64,000 bases of DNA from Gordius sp. MW1 (Eukaryota > Nematomorpha > Gordioida > Gordea > Gordiidae), in NCBI GenBank assembly GCA_964036665.1, contig OZ038526.1, forward strand, positions 2,046,001 to 2,110,000, in the 5' to 3' direction. A model generated the notes under the pieces. It was not told where the DNA came from and searched no databases. It worked only from the letters and a program-made list of their open reading frames with translations. Both the position numbers and the translations under genes were made by a program. This document shows positions 41,820 through 52,859 of the stretch, piece after piece. How positions within the stretch are numbered: the stretch's first letter is position 1; each line of letters opens with the position of its first letter.

Positions 41820-44420
41820 TTCGTCTTCATAAGAGGTCTTTTTTCCCCAGTAGGCTTTAAACTCCCTCTGAATTTTATCAGGATCCACTCTCCAATTAAG
41901 TTTTATGTAAGAAATCAATTCATTAATTATTTGATCAGACTAAATTTCTGATTTTAGGATGTTCGCGGACAAAAGCAATTCATTTATTAGTGCTATCCGA
42001 ATCATATTGACACTATCATTTTCTTCGACATTGTCTAATTCAGTAGGAACCTGGGTAACCTATCCGCCATAAATTCCTTACCACTTGGCTCTTGATTATT
42101 GTATTGGTATCCGGTTAAAAAGAAGGCTCGCAGATAGGTCGATTGTTCCGATTTTTGAAGATCCGTTCTAGATGTTATCCGTAATTAGGGTATAGGATCG
42201 GCCATAGATATACTGGTTAAATCTTAGATCGATGGGCGAGTACTATTGCTCCGCTTTATTCAATTTCCTCGAGGCATATGCGATCGGTATTTCTTTACCA
42301 TTATATATGGCATAGAGCAGCTCCTAGGCCATTTTGTGATGTGCCCACTGTCAATATTAAAGGTAATTTAACGTTATATGGAATCAGCGTAATATTTGTT
42401 GATAAGAAAACTTTAAGTTCCTAGGAGATCTTATCTTCTTTATCCGTCCATCTCCATGTGTTTTTTAAACTGAGCTCTGATAATGGAGAACATTGTGAGT
42501 TTGGTAGAATTTGCTGTGGTAATTTATAAATCCCTTTTATTGGTTGGGGCGTCACATTTTCGTATTGCCTCCACTTTATCAATGTTGGGGGAAAATTTAT
42601 CGATTGTATGACGTAAATATGTGACTGATTTTTGGAAGACCTTTCTTTTTCAAATTTAGCTTTGATACAATTTGCCTCAAGTCGATGTAGGACTCTAATT
42701 ATAAATCTTCGGATTACTGTTGGTGGATAAGAAATTACAAAAGGCACCTTATAACGGTAATACCCCACATGTATTAATATTCAAATAAAACCTAGAGTCT
42801 TCCTTTATTTTCAATTGTAAATAAGCATCTTTCAAATCAATCACAGGAGATTTTTCACTTCCCGCTACCTTCGACATTAGTCCTGTAACACATAAGTGTC
42901 TTGCATCAACCAAGGATTGATGGTCAACCTAAATTCTCCACAAATTAATGTTATAAATTTGCAGTCATCCTTTAAGTGAAGTTTAACATTTTGACTGTTA
43001 ATCTTTCTTGTCCCCTAATTTATTTAAAATTTCAGTTGTAGGATCTTGATATGAGTTGAATATATTTACATTTACGGGTGTTGGTGACTTAAGACTAAAA
43101 GCTTCAATCCAGTTCATCCCAAACCTATCCATTATGGCTCTTTGTGATAATCAATTGAAGCTTAATAATTTTTTTTGTAGATTTAACTATATGATTACCT
43201 TTGGTATATAGAGTTTTAAAGGTAGCTTGCGTATTCTATTATGTACATAAATGTAGTAACCACTACTATTTAATTGACTCGTAAATTGCTCGCGGCATAG
43301 TACATTAAGTTCACTTCGAAACGTTAATGGACTTAATTGTATTATCTCATATAGCTTGCGGTATACTACATAAATTTCACCATTAAACGTTAATTGACTT
43401 AGTCGTATTCTTTTAATTAGCTCGCGATTTTTACACCTTACCACTTACTTACTTTCTCGCAAACATTCCTTTTATAATAAAATATTTATTATTTAATAAT
43501 TGGTGACAATCCTTTTAATTTTAAAAATCCTTTGGACTATGATACTCATATTAATCTTTTGTTGACTTTTGCTATTTGATTGATGCTTTTATTAAAGCAG
43601 CATTGTTAAAAATGATGCTATTTTCCTAACGGCAGGGCATCTGATTTCATGCCTTTTCCCATTTTTTGCACAAGAACATTTTTGCGTGTATAATGTTTGA
43701 CTTTCACTGATTAAGTTTAGATGCGGATTGCTCTTTATTTATAAATACCATGGTTACCTGTATCCTTCCTCAGAAGTAATTGTTATTCTCTCTAATAATA
43801 ATGTTAATATTGTGTCCGAATTAACCAAACAATCAGTTTAATTTATGTTCTATTTACTAAGATTTTCTCGTATATCATATCATGGGATAAAACATAATAT
43901 CGTTAACACTGTTACTTATACAATAAATACATACGTTCTCGATAAGCCCATATTTAAATATATGTATATGTTAAAAACATCTCCCTAGGTTTTTTTTAAT
44001 TATTCATTTAGGTACACAGTTGTTGTCTGTACATCACATACGAGGATTTTGTCTGTCAACATATTCCTTATTCTCTATGTCTGCCGACTGTCGTCATATT
44101 GCCTATTTGCTAGATCTCTTTTTGTCATTAAATCTCCACATCTGGTTAGGTTTAATAGTACCCCTCTCCTTGGACTCATTACTCATCCCCCTTTATTGTT
44201 ATCGCATAAGACCATCTTGAATGCATTTTAATCTCAAATGGTCCAATTTGGATTTATAAATCCTTTACACTCTTAAATTTTCATCTAAATCATTTGGAAA
44301 ATTGCAAATTGGTCTTGTTACAAACTCTTGTATGGATCCTCTTAGCTTCCTCATCGCTTCACGGAAGTCCATTTTAGCCTAAAATACTGTAGTTTAGATA
44401 TAAATAATTTCCACAAAATA
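41820..44420 (-). pseudogene. decayed Ty3/gypsy element D (K02A2.6-like pol and gag traces)
   Basis: Reading the minus strand: a gag-like trace near 44390-44220 (MDFREAMRKLRGSIQEFV), DRFGMNWIEAF near 43120, reverse transcriptase near 42860 (KSPVIDLKDAYLQLKI) and 42530 (APTN, LSELSLKNTWRWTDKEDK), then RNase H near 42290 (EIPIAYASRKLNKAEQ). Many stops and frame changes. These motifs match the K02A2.6-type gypsy clade. LTRs of this element were not recognised. Confidence 0.65.
43190..43490 (+). repeat. diverged LTR related to gypsy element C
   Basis: The motifs TTAATTGACTCG, GCTCGCGGCATAGTAC, CTTACTTACTTTCTCGCAAA and a following TTGGTGAC primer-site-like sequence occur in the same order as in the element C LTR. 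It sits inside the opposite-strand element D. Confidence 0.5.
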
Positions 44421-44996
44421 TCCATTAGATCCTCAAAAGAATATTCCTTAGGAACTTTAGGAATTATATAATTATTTTGTCAAAGTTGTTTAGCCTCGAG
44501 GTATACATATAATTTAGATTTAAAGAGTACAATTGTTAATAACTACAACCTCAAACATGGGAGTGGGTAGAAGCATCACCGGGTTCCAAAATAAGGTTCA
44601 ACCAAAGACTGCTTGTTATTCAACATAAAATTTTTATATTTTAAAAAAGTGTGCATATTAAATATTAATTTATTAAACAATAAATTAGTCTAGCAAATTT
44701 TTAACATATATTTTTTTAAACATAAATTCTACATTAGTTTAAAATTGGAAACCTGTCACTCGCTAAAAAATGCAAACAAGCATAGTAGCTGGCGATTCGG
44801 TATTATCAATGGTATCATCGAATTAATGAAAATTGTTGGAGGAAGCTAATATTTTGGACTACACGAGCCCATTGTCAAAAACGAATAATAAAAAGAAACA
44901 TTCGTTCTTTTTAATAAAGCCCTAAAAAATAACAAATAATTTCCAATTGAATAAAACCCTAATAATACGAAACATCTATCAGTATGTAACATCTGG

Positions 44997-45151
44997 TAGT
45001 GCCCTATCAACTAGCCGAAAACCATCTTGCCGAATTCACCCTGGGACATTAACGAACAGCTCTCCATTATTATAAAAAAGGCCCTAAATTGAGTACCTTT
45101 TATATTAATTTTTAATTTTATGATAAAAAATACCTAAGTTGACGGGCCACC
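44997..45151. mobile_element. hAT-like MITE (TAGTGCCC family)
   Basis: Begins TAGTGCCCTATCAACTAGCC and ends AGTTGACGGGCCACC, with perfect 8-bp duplications ACATCTGG (44989-44996 and 45152-45159). A second start of the family lies at the window's right edge (63953 onwards). Confidence 0.8.
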
Positions 45152-45596
45152 ACATCTGGCCAGAGGGCAAGTTAGATTTTATTGCTATCGAAAAGCACAG
45201 CTTGTTACTTCCTTCGAATATACAGAAAAAAGATATGCGAGTATATCCTCTAATTGTAATTAGATAATGATAAAATATAAATTTCAAATGACTTATTAAG
45301 GTTTGTTTATTAACCATCAATTTATTTTTAAGCTACTAAATCCAAATTTTAAAAGATATTATTTTTTAAGAAAATAATAACAGTTTATCAAAATCCATGT
45401 CAAATTATTATTACTAAAATTCTGGATATTTAAAATGATCCATTACGATGATATCTAATCGGGAATGACTCAAAGACGTAGGTTTTTAGTATCTGATTTT
45501 AGTTTTCCTTGCGGTATTAAAGATTTACCATATCAAAATGGTGAAATTATTGTAAAATAACATCGTGATAAAACCATATTATAAATGGTTTTTAAC

Positions 45597-46842
45597 ATGA
45601 GTTGTGAATCTGATGTCATAATACTAGGAAAAAAATTAGATGAGATTGTTAAAAATGAAAATTCTGTTAGTTTATTATTTTTGTTTATAAATTTTTAAAT
45701 GTATATAAACCTAATTAAACGATTTATTTAAAATAAGGATAATCCTAAGGATATATTAAACCGTCTCAATGAACTGCCCATAACACTAGAAATACTTCAG
45801 GTAATTACAATTATTCTCTTATATATTTTTTAGAAAACAAGAATTGGTATGGCTGTGAATTCATTACGTAAACATACCTCGCAAGATGATGTTGCAAATC
45901 TTGCAAAATATCTAATAAAGAAATGGAAAAAACTTTTGTCTGGTAACATTTTTAGCAATAAAATTCATTATATAGATCAAAATATTGATAAAGAAAAGGG
46001 GATGAACACTAATAGTGAAAAGATTAAAACCACTGTAAATTCTCAGCAAGCAAGTATTGTTCAAGCTCAAAATATAGAAATAAGCCCATCAAATTCACAA
46101 GACTCTATCAATAGCATTAACTTTGAAATCACTAATGATCCTTTAAGAATTAAATGTCAAGAATTGTTAATTAATGCATTGACATTTGAAAGTATGATAT
46201 TTTTTATACTCTTAACAATTATTTCCAAGACATGCCTCAAGGGTCATATGACATAAAATCTATTGCTTTTAGAGTAGAAGAAGATATCCTTTTTATAATA
46301 GTTTAAAGCATTATTTAAGTGTTATATATTTTCCTTAACAATCCTATGCACAAATTTTTAAAGAGTTTAAAAAAACAGATTTTAAGTACAAAACAAGAAT
46401 TAGAAGTAAAGTGGCAAATCTTAAGGATACCAAGAATCCTAAATTACGGGAAAATGTTTTGTTAGGCCACATTTCCCCAGAAAGATTTGCTATGATGACT
46501 ACTGAAGTAACTTTAATTACCTATATATATATTAAATCAAGGAAATGGCAAGTGAGGAAATGAAAAAACTTAGGCAGCAGTATACAAAGGAATCCATCAA
46601 TGATCATCAAATGAGTGTTACTACTGGCACACCAACAGATTTGTTCAAGTGTGGTAAATGTAAAGGAAAAAGATGTACCTACACCCAAGTGATTAAACCA
46701 CATATTGAGTATAAATGTTTTAGATACAAACAAGAAGTTCTGATGAGCCAATGACAACCTTTGTCTATTGTATAGATTGTGGAAATCGTTGGAAGGTATT
46801 TTACATTATTACTTGCATAATACTTGCCAATAGTTTTGCTAA
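45597..46842 (+). CDS. TfIIS: transcription elongation factor S-II (TFIIS), multi-exon
   Basis: Exons: 45597-45665, 45738-45800, 45834-46191, 46230-46300, an exon starting near 46350 and ending 46506, 46542-46688, 46724-46795 and 46834-46842. Domain I (LW) is clear: [25 protein letters not shown] and [12 protein letters not shown]. After a Ser/Asn/Gln-rich linker comes domain II ([39 protein letters not shown]). The zinc ribbon has [29 protein letters not shown] and CGNRWK|FC, with four cysteines and the catalytic Asp-Glu hairpin SSDEP. TFIIS rescues backtracked RNA polymerase II by stimulating transcript cleavage. Most introns are only 33-38 bp. The junction near 46300-46360 lacks a clean in-frame acceptor, so an undetected exon boundary, a sequence error or a disabled copy remains possible. 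Introns argue against a retrocopy. Confidence 0.88.
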
Positions 46843-47400
46843 ATGGAACCACCTTTTATGGATTTTGATATTCATATATGTCTATTTTATATTTATATCA
46901 TTAATTAAATCTATTTCCACAATAAAATTCGTGTTGTAGAAAAACTATGTTTTAATTATATAGCTCTTAAATAAATACAAATATATATACACATATGATT
47001 CACCAAAAATGACTTTGCCATTTAGAGTATAAGGCGCCATGTTACACATTAAGGTGGATGAGTTGGATCGCTTACTTTAAGATATGAGGAGATTTTGATT
47101 GAAATTTAAATACCGGGTTTTAAGCCTTTGATGGCAAGTAATTTATATAGAGGGTTTTTAGGGGTATGACAGGTGTTTTTTAAATGTTAGGTGTGCAATG
47201 TACACGATATATTTAAAAAGAGATAAAAACCAATTTTTTAAAATATGTTGATATTTTGTTGAGTGTTATTGGCACTTTAATTAGCACCTTTTTGTTGTAT
47301 TACAGATTAACTCATAAAATCATCGCATGCTTAGTGCTTTCAATAGGTAAGGCTTAATATGCACATTAAAAAAAGTTTTTACTTAAAGACAATAATCTTG
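46843..47400. other. AT-rich stretch downstream of TFIIS
   Basis: A likely 3' UTR and intergenic DNA; AATAAATAC near 46970 may serve as poly(A) signal. No other gene seen. Confidence 0.35.
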
Positions 47401-47401
47401 C

Positions 47402-47526
47402 CATGGGCGTAGCCAGGTTTTGGATTAGGGGGGGGGCAAAACGTTTAAAAGTTCAATTAGGGGGGGGGAGGCAAAACATAGATTTTTAAATTTTTAAGGC
47501 TCCCCCTCCCCCCGGCTACGCCCATG
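47402..47526. mobile_element. GGGCGTAGCC-type MITE
   Basis: Ends CATGGGCGTAGCCAGGTTTT and CCCCGGCTACGCCCATG; two G runs inside. A close sequence recurs at 62905-63055. Confidence 0.78.
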
Positions 47527-48770
47527 CTTATTGCTCTGGTAAAACTTCATTTTTTATATTCCTCACCGCCGGTATTTTAAGTTAGCGCGTAATTCAGTTA
47601 CTTTTAGTATTAATCTTCTCAACTTAAAAGGTTTTTCTATTGAAAAATTCTATTTATCCTCGACCGGAGGATGCTAACAACTTAGTAAAAGACTTTGGGA
47701 ACTTTGTACAACACTATTAAATTTGAATTTTTTATTGGGCTCACATATCTTCCGAGCCCAGACGCTTTTTCAGTAATTTTAATATGTATTTTTTTCTGTG
47801 ATAACGATCGACAATAATTCCATTTGACTTAAATGTCACAACTGATAACAGTGAATATTTTTTATGTCAAAATATAATAGTAAGCATTTGATATTACATT
47901 TTAACATCTTCCATTAAAGTGTTATGTTTTTTTGTAATTGTAAAAATTTAAGGAACAATTTCAGAATAGTCCACCAACATCGTCTTCTTATTGATATTTT
48001 TAATTAATAATAATGATACACCGGACCGGACAGACTTAAGCCAAAAAATCTTGTACGCATTTGCCACCATAGAAAATAATAGATTTTTGTGACTAAGTTA
48101 ATTTTTATTAATTAATAGCAAGGGCTCCTTAAAATTAGGTCTAATAGGTGAACAAATTTTGGGCCTGGGAATTTATAAACAAAATAAAGAGTAATGTGTC
48201 GATTTCTTGACATAATTCACCATAAAGTAAGAAGCAATTATCTTTTATAGGTTTAGATTTATTTGCGATTAGAAAGTGGCCTTTTAAACACAAATGTAAT
48301 TCTTTAACTTTATTTGGAAGAAAATTAAAACATGTAAATTCATTGGGCTAATAAGGCAGAGGATCTTACCCACTATTTAAAACATATTAATTGAAGTCGA
48401 CTAAAGATTTCTATTTTGCCCCTCCATGCATTTTTATTAAGTTATATTGCCCTTCTCCCGCCTCCAAATCCTAGGTGCGTTGTTAACCCATTTTGAATTT
48501 TAGCATATAGCATAGGAACCGGTTATTTCTTGATTTTTCCTTCAGTCATGGGTATATGTCCTTTTTTAACAATATTTTTTTGTAGGAAAGCTTTGCCAAT
48601 ATGTGAAATCTAAGTTAATTGATATTTTTAGAGGACGCATATTTTTCTCACTTCATGCTCTTTTCCTAACAAATGATCTTAATCAAGCTCAATCCTTATA
48701 AATTGCCACAATATTACCCAAATGCCATATTTGTTCATATAAGAATGATAAATGGTGTTTAATAAACATG
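47527..48770. other. AT-rich stretch without recognised features
   Basis: No coding similarity or paired repeats seen. Confidence 0.4.
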
Positions 48771-48771
48771 A

Positions 48772-49695
48772 ATAGTGATGCGGAAAAATCGAGAAAAATC
48801 TCAGCCCGAGATTTTAAAAGACGGAGCCGAGATCGAGACGAGAAGTTTAATGTAGAGACGAAACGATAGAGATGAGATCTCAATATTTAAAATGTGCATT
48901 ATCATCCTACATGTGTGTCAATATTAAATTGGTGATTAATTAATTTGAATAATTATTCGATAAGTTAAGGTAGCTCGAGCCTAGGAGTTTTTATTCTTTA
49001 TCCGTAGTGAACCCTATAAATTTACGAAATTACAAAAACCTTATGTTAATACTTTTTTTGTCGTAAGCAACACTTTTCAAATTTTAAACCGAGGTTAGCA
49101 GGTGCATTCGAATTTAAAATTTCTATAAATGTGGCTGTTGTGCAATATAATACACATACATATACTGTATTAAAAAATAACTATGTAATGGCAAAGTTAA
49201 TTAGAAAAGGAAGGTAATTTTGTGGGATACAAATTCAATTATAATGATTTTGGCTATAAAATAATATACGCGCATTTTAATTAAATACTTAAATCCGTAT
49301 GTTCTTATTTTAATAATTTTGTGAATAATAATAATATTCTTAAAAACATACACTCGGACTTTGTGGAATATAAGGTCAATGCAAACTCTTTTATATTTAT
49401 ATATTGGTTCAAATCTTTATATTGTCAACTACATGTAGCACTAAATCTGTATTAAGTTTTTGTATTAAAATCAACAAATAAAAAAATTTCTCAATTTGTT
49501 TTATTAATTTTATCACTTATTTAATAATTTTAATAAATCAGGAGAAATTTGTATTTAGTATGAATTTTTTTAAAAGTCGAGACAAGTCGAGAATTCTCTT
49601 CGAGACGAAACGAGACCAAGATTTTTCTACACCAAGACAAGATTCTCATAATTGCTCATGAGACGAGACAAGATTTTGCTTCCGAACCGAGACTG
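48772..49695. repeat. probable element with GAGACGAGAC-rich arms
   Basis: Both ends carry purine-rich CGAGACGAAACGAGACC-type motifs (48780-48880 and 49570-49690) around an AT-rich core, a layout like the GC-rich-ended hAT-like family. No target duplication was identified. Confidence 0.4.
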
Positions 49696-50590
49696 ATCAA
49701 GTCATTAAAGATAAATAATCATCTCTTTTATGTATCATCTATAATAAATATTGCTTTTATATTAATACCCTGATAATTTAATTTAATAATGCATTTGAAG
49801 GCCGAGTTAAGGACAATTAAAGTTTCCTATTGATGCATTTTAGGCCCCAAGATTCTTTTGAATTAAAAGAGTGCTATAAGCTGTTGCTAAATTTGATATT
49901 AATGTCACTCTCTTTTCTACTCCATAAAAATAGGAAACACTCATAAAACTTTCCCTAGTCTCTAATGGAATTCTTCCATTATGTGTATGAACATCCTAAA
50001 TATCATGCTTGCTGATGCAACTGCTCTTTTCACATTTTTACTAATGAATGATCTTGAAGGCAATATAGGGTTTAAAAAATACAAGATATTTTGACTGTTC
50101 CTCTGCCTTGGTATTTAGTTCTGAAAGCTTGTTATGTTTTATATATGTTGTTAATAATCTTGAAATTTTTAACTTACTCCTTATTTTTCTCTATTATTTT
50201 GTCTTTTTTGTCCTCATCATTTTTGTTGTTGCGGTAATAGTCTGTGTCCCAATTTATTGGATCGGCTAATTGTATCCTTTTTTATTACAAACTAAATATG
50301 TTATATTATAAATGATTTTATTCATTTTTGTTTATAACCGATTTTTATCAAATAAAAATGGTACAAGCTTTTATGGTCTGTATTTAATTTGTTACTTCAT
50401 AACTTCAAAAACAATAACAATCTTTGCCTATAATTTTATTATGGTACAATTTAGGGTGAATTTTATTATTGCTTTTTGTATTTGTTTTAAATTTTGGATA
50501 AGACGAGTTATTTTAAATATTTCAGCTAGTTTTAATTATATTAATTTATGGATTACAAACCAACGCTCCCATATCCATGCACAAAAAGAG
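49696..50590. other. AT-rich stretch; a hydrophobic frame only
   Basis: The open frame at 50312-50599 is Phe/Ile/Asn-rich, as expected from AT-rich DNA, and has no family resemblance. Confidence 0.35.
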
Positions 50591-50685
50591 AGGTTTTGAC
50601 ATAGACTAATAAAACCATAGACTGCCGAACAGCTGATTTTTACTTTTAAAATCATTCAGACACCATTATAGCTGCTAGTTATATT

Positions 50686-52496
50686 AATTGCTATGCAATT
50701 TATGGGCTCGTTTTTTGTTGTTCGTCCGTCCGTCCGTCTGTCCGTCCGTCCGTCCATCCCTATCTATTTGCATTGGTTGGGTATATTAGGTTATCGATTT
50801 TTTAAATTAATGCATGAGAAAGAGGTGCCCCACCCCTCATCTCTATCTCCCTCGCTGTGTTATTTTTTAAATTAATTAAGAGGTGCCCCACCCCTCATCT
50901 CTATCTCCCTCGGTGTGTTATAATAAGATTTGTTAAATTATCTATTATATAATAAACATAAATAAATGTTGTTTACTTTTAATTGCTATGCAATTTAACT
51001 AGTTATATAATAAACATTAATAAAAGTTGTTTACTTTTAATTGCTATGCAATTTAACTAGTTTTTGTTATATAATAAACATAGATAAAAGTTGTTTACTT
51101 TTAATGCTATGCAATTTAACTAGTTATATAATAAACATAAATAAAAGTTGTTTACTTTTTAATTGCTATGCAATTTAACTAGTTTTGGGGTTAGAATCCC
51201 GGAGTTTTTTTGACTCTTATGATTGTTCTTGTTACTATCATTGATAATAAGAATTTTTGGCCGTCCGCTGGCTGCTGACCAATGAAAAAAATAACCATTG
51301 GCCAAAATGTGAATCGAAATTATTTTTTTCGTTTTTTTTGACTATTATGATTGTTCCTGTTTCTACCATTGCTATTATGACTTTTTGGCCGTCCGCTGGC
51401 TGCTGACCAATGTTATATAATAAAAATAAATAAAAGTTGTTCACTTTAAATTGCTATGCAATTTAACTAGTTTTTGGGTTAGAATCCCGGAGTTTTTTTG
51501 ACTCTTATGATTGTTCTTGTTACTATCATTGATAATAAGACTTTTTGGTCGTCCGTTGGCTGCTGACCAATGAAAAAAATGACCATTGGCCAAAATGTGA
51601 ATCCAAGTTTATTTTTTCGTTTTTTTTTGACTATTATGATTGTTCCTATTACTACCATTGCTATTATGACTTTTTGGCCGTCCGCTGGCTCCTGACCGAT
51701 TGAAAAAATGACCATTGGCCAAAATGTGAATCGAAATTATTTTTTTCGTTTTTTTTGACTATTATGATTGTTCCTGTTCCTACCATTGCTATTATGACTT
51801 TTTGGCCGTCCGCTGGCTGCTGACCAATGGAATAAAATGACCATTGGCCAAAATGTGATTCGAAAACTTTTTTTTCGTTTTTTTTTTGACTATTATGAAT
51901 TTATATCCACTTTTACCGTGTCCTGGCTGCTGACCAATGGAAAAAAATGACCATTGGCCAAAATGTGATTCGAAAATTTTTTTTTCGTTTTTTTTACTCT
52001 TATGAATTTATATCCACTTTTACCGTGTGCTGGCTGCTGACCAATGGAAAAAAATGACCATTGGCCAAAGTGAGCATCAAATTTTTTTTTCCGTTTTTTT
52101 GGCTATCATTGACTTATAGAGTATCTGTTGGTACTGACCAATAGAGAAAAAGTGACCATTGGCCAAATTTTTGATTTTTTCAATTAAAAATTGTTCAAAT
52201 TCAACAAAAAATTTCTCCCAACAATTCTGCAAATTCTTAACATTGTGTTGTTTTATAATATAATGTTTGTTAGACCCATAATCACTAAAGGCCATAAAAA
52301 CTAATGTAATACGCAACTAGATGCAAACACTAAATCTAACCCTAACCCTTGCCTATATTACATTTTGCCTTTATTACATTTTGCCTATATAGGAAAATTT
52401 GTATAAATAATTAATTAATCATTAGGCATTTAATACCCCCCCTATAGGCATTCTCGCCCCTTTCCACCTTTCTCGCCCATAAATTGCATAGCAAAT
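50686..52496 (+). mobile_element. HINE/Helentron-like element, copy A
   Basis: Bounded by inverted ends TTGCTATGCAATTTATGGG and CCCATAAATTGCATAGCAA. Inside, in order: a (GTCC)n microsatellite, repeats of AAATTGCTATGCAATTTAAC (50978, 51040, 51100, 51165, 51455), a B-box-like GGGTTAGAATCCCGGAG, and tandem hairpin units to ~52170. A CTAACCCTAACCCTTGCC stretch and a C-rich tail follow. No protein-coding sequence. Confidence 0.75.
51190..52170. repeat. tandem hairpin units of HINE-like copy A
   Basis: Seven or so units of GGCCGTCCGCTGGCTGCTGA, CCAATGG, A-rich spacer, CCATTGGCCAAAATGTGA and TTTTTTTCG. Inverse of the array at 38560-39400. Confidence 0.85.
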
Positions 52497-52859
52497 ATGA
52501 TACATTTATACGAAGTACAGATGAGTTGTCCCCCCTTCCCTTCCCCTCTTCCCTTCCCTTCTCCCCCTTCCCACGAGGGCCGAAGGCCCGAGTTATTTAT
52601 AGTTGTCCACAATATAATTTTTAAAGAAAATAAATAAGACTATTAGCTTAATTTATAAATTAAAAAAAAAATAAGGAAAATAAAACAAAAAATTATGTTG
52701 ACATTTATTGTGGTGTTACAATTTCCTTCAAAATGGCGCTTTCTATACTTGCTGAAAAATTATCAGCTTTGGCAGTCTATGGTTTTATTAGTCTATGGGT
52801 TTTGACATCAGGTCGGAAACAGGCCTAAAAACCAACTGATTATAGTTACCAATAAATAT

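Larger units (their letters stand above)
50600..52797. mobile_element. hAT-like MITE (CATAGACTAATAAAACC family), copy 2, split by an insertion
   Basis: Ends CATAGACTAATAAAACCATA and TGGTTTTATTAGTCTATG with perfect 8-bp duplications GGTTTTGA at 50592-50599 and 52798-52805. The outer parts match copy 1 (13450-13757) in reverse orientation; about 1.8 kb of HINE-like sequence replaces the middle. Confidence 0.88.

Noticed and set aside
44020-44231. Hydrophobic plus-strand frames that look like small membrane proteins
   Set aside because: They lie antisense to gag-like traces of gypsy element D and have the Leu/Ile/Ser bias of AT-rich DNA.
51190-52170. CRISPR-like spaced repeats
   Set aside because: The units are 105-130 bp, diverged, contain hairpins, lack unique spacers of constant size and lie in a eukaryotic transposon.
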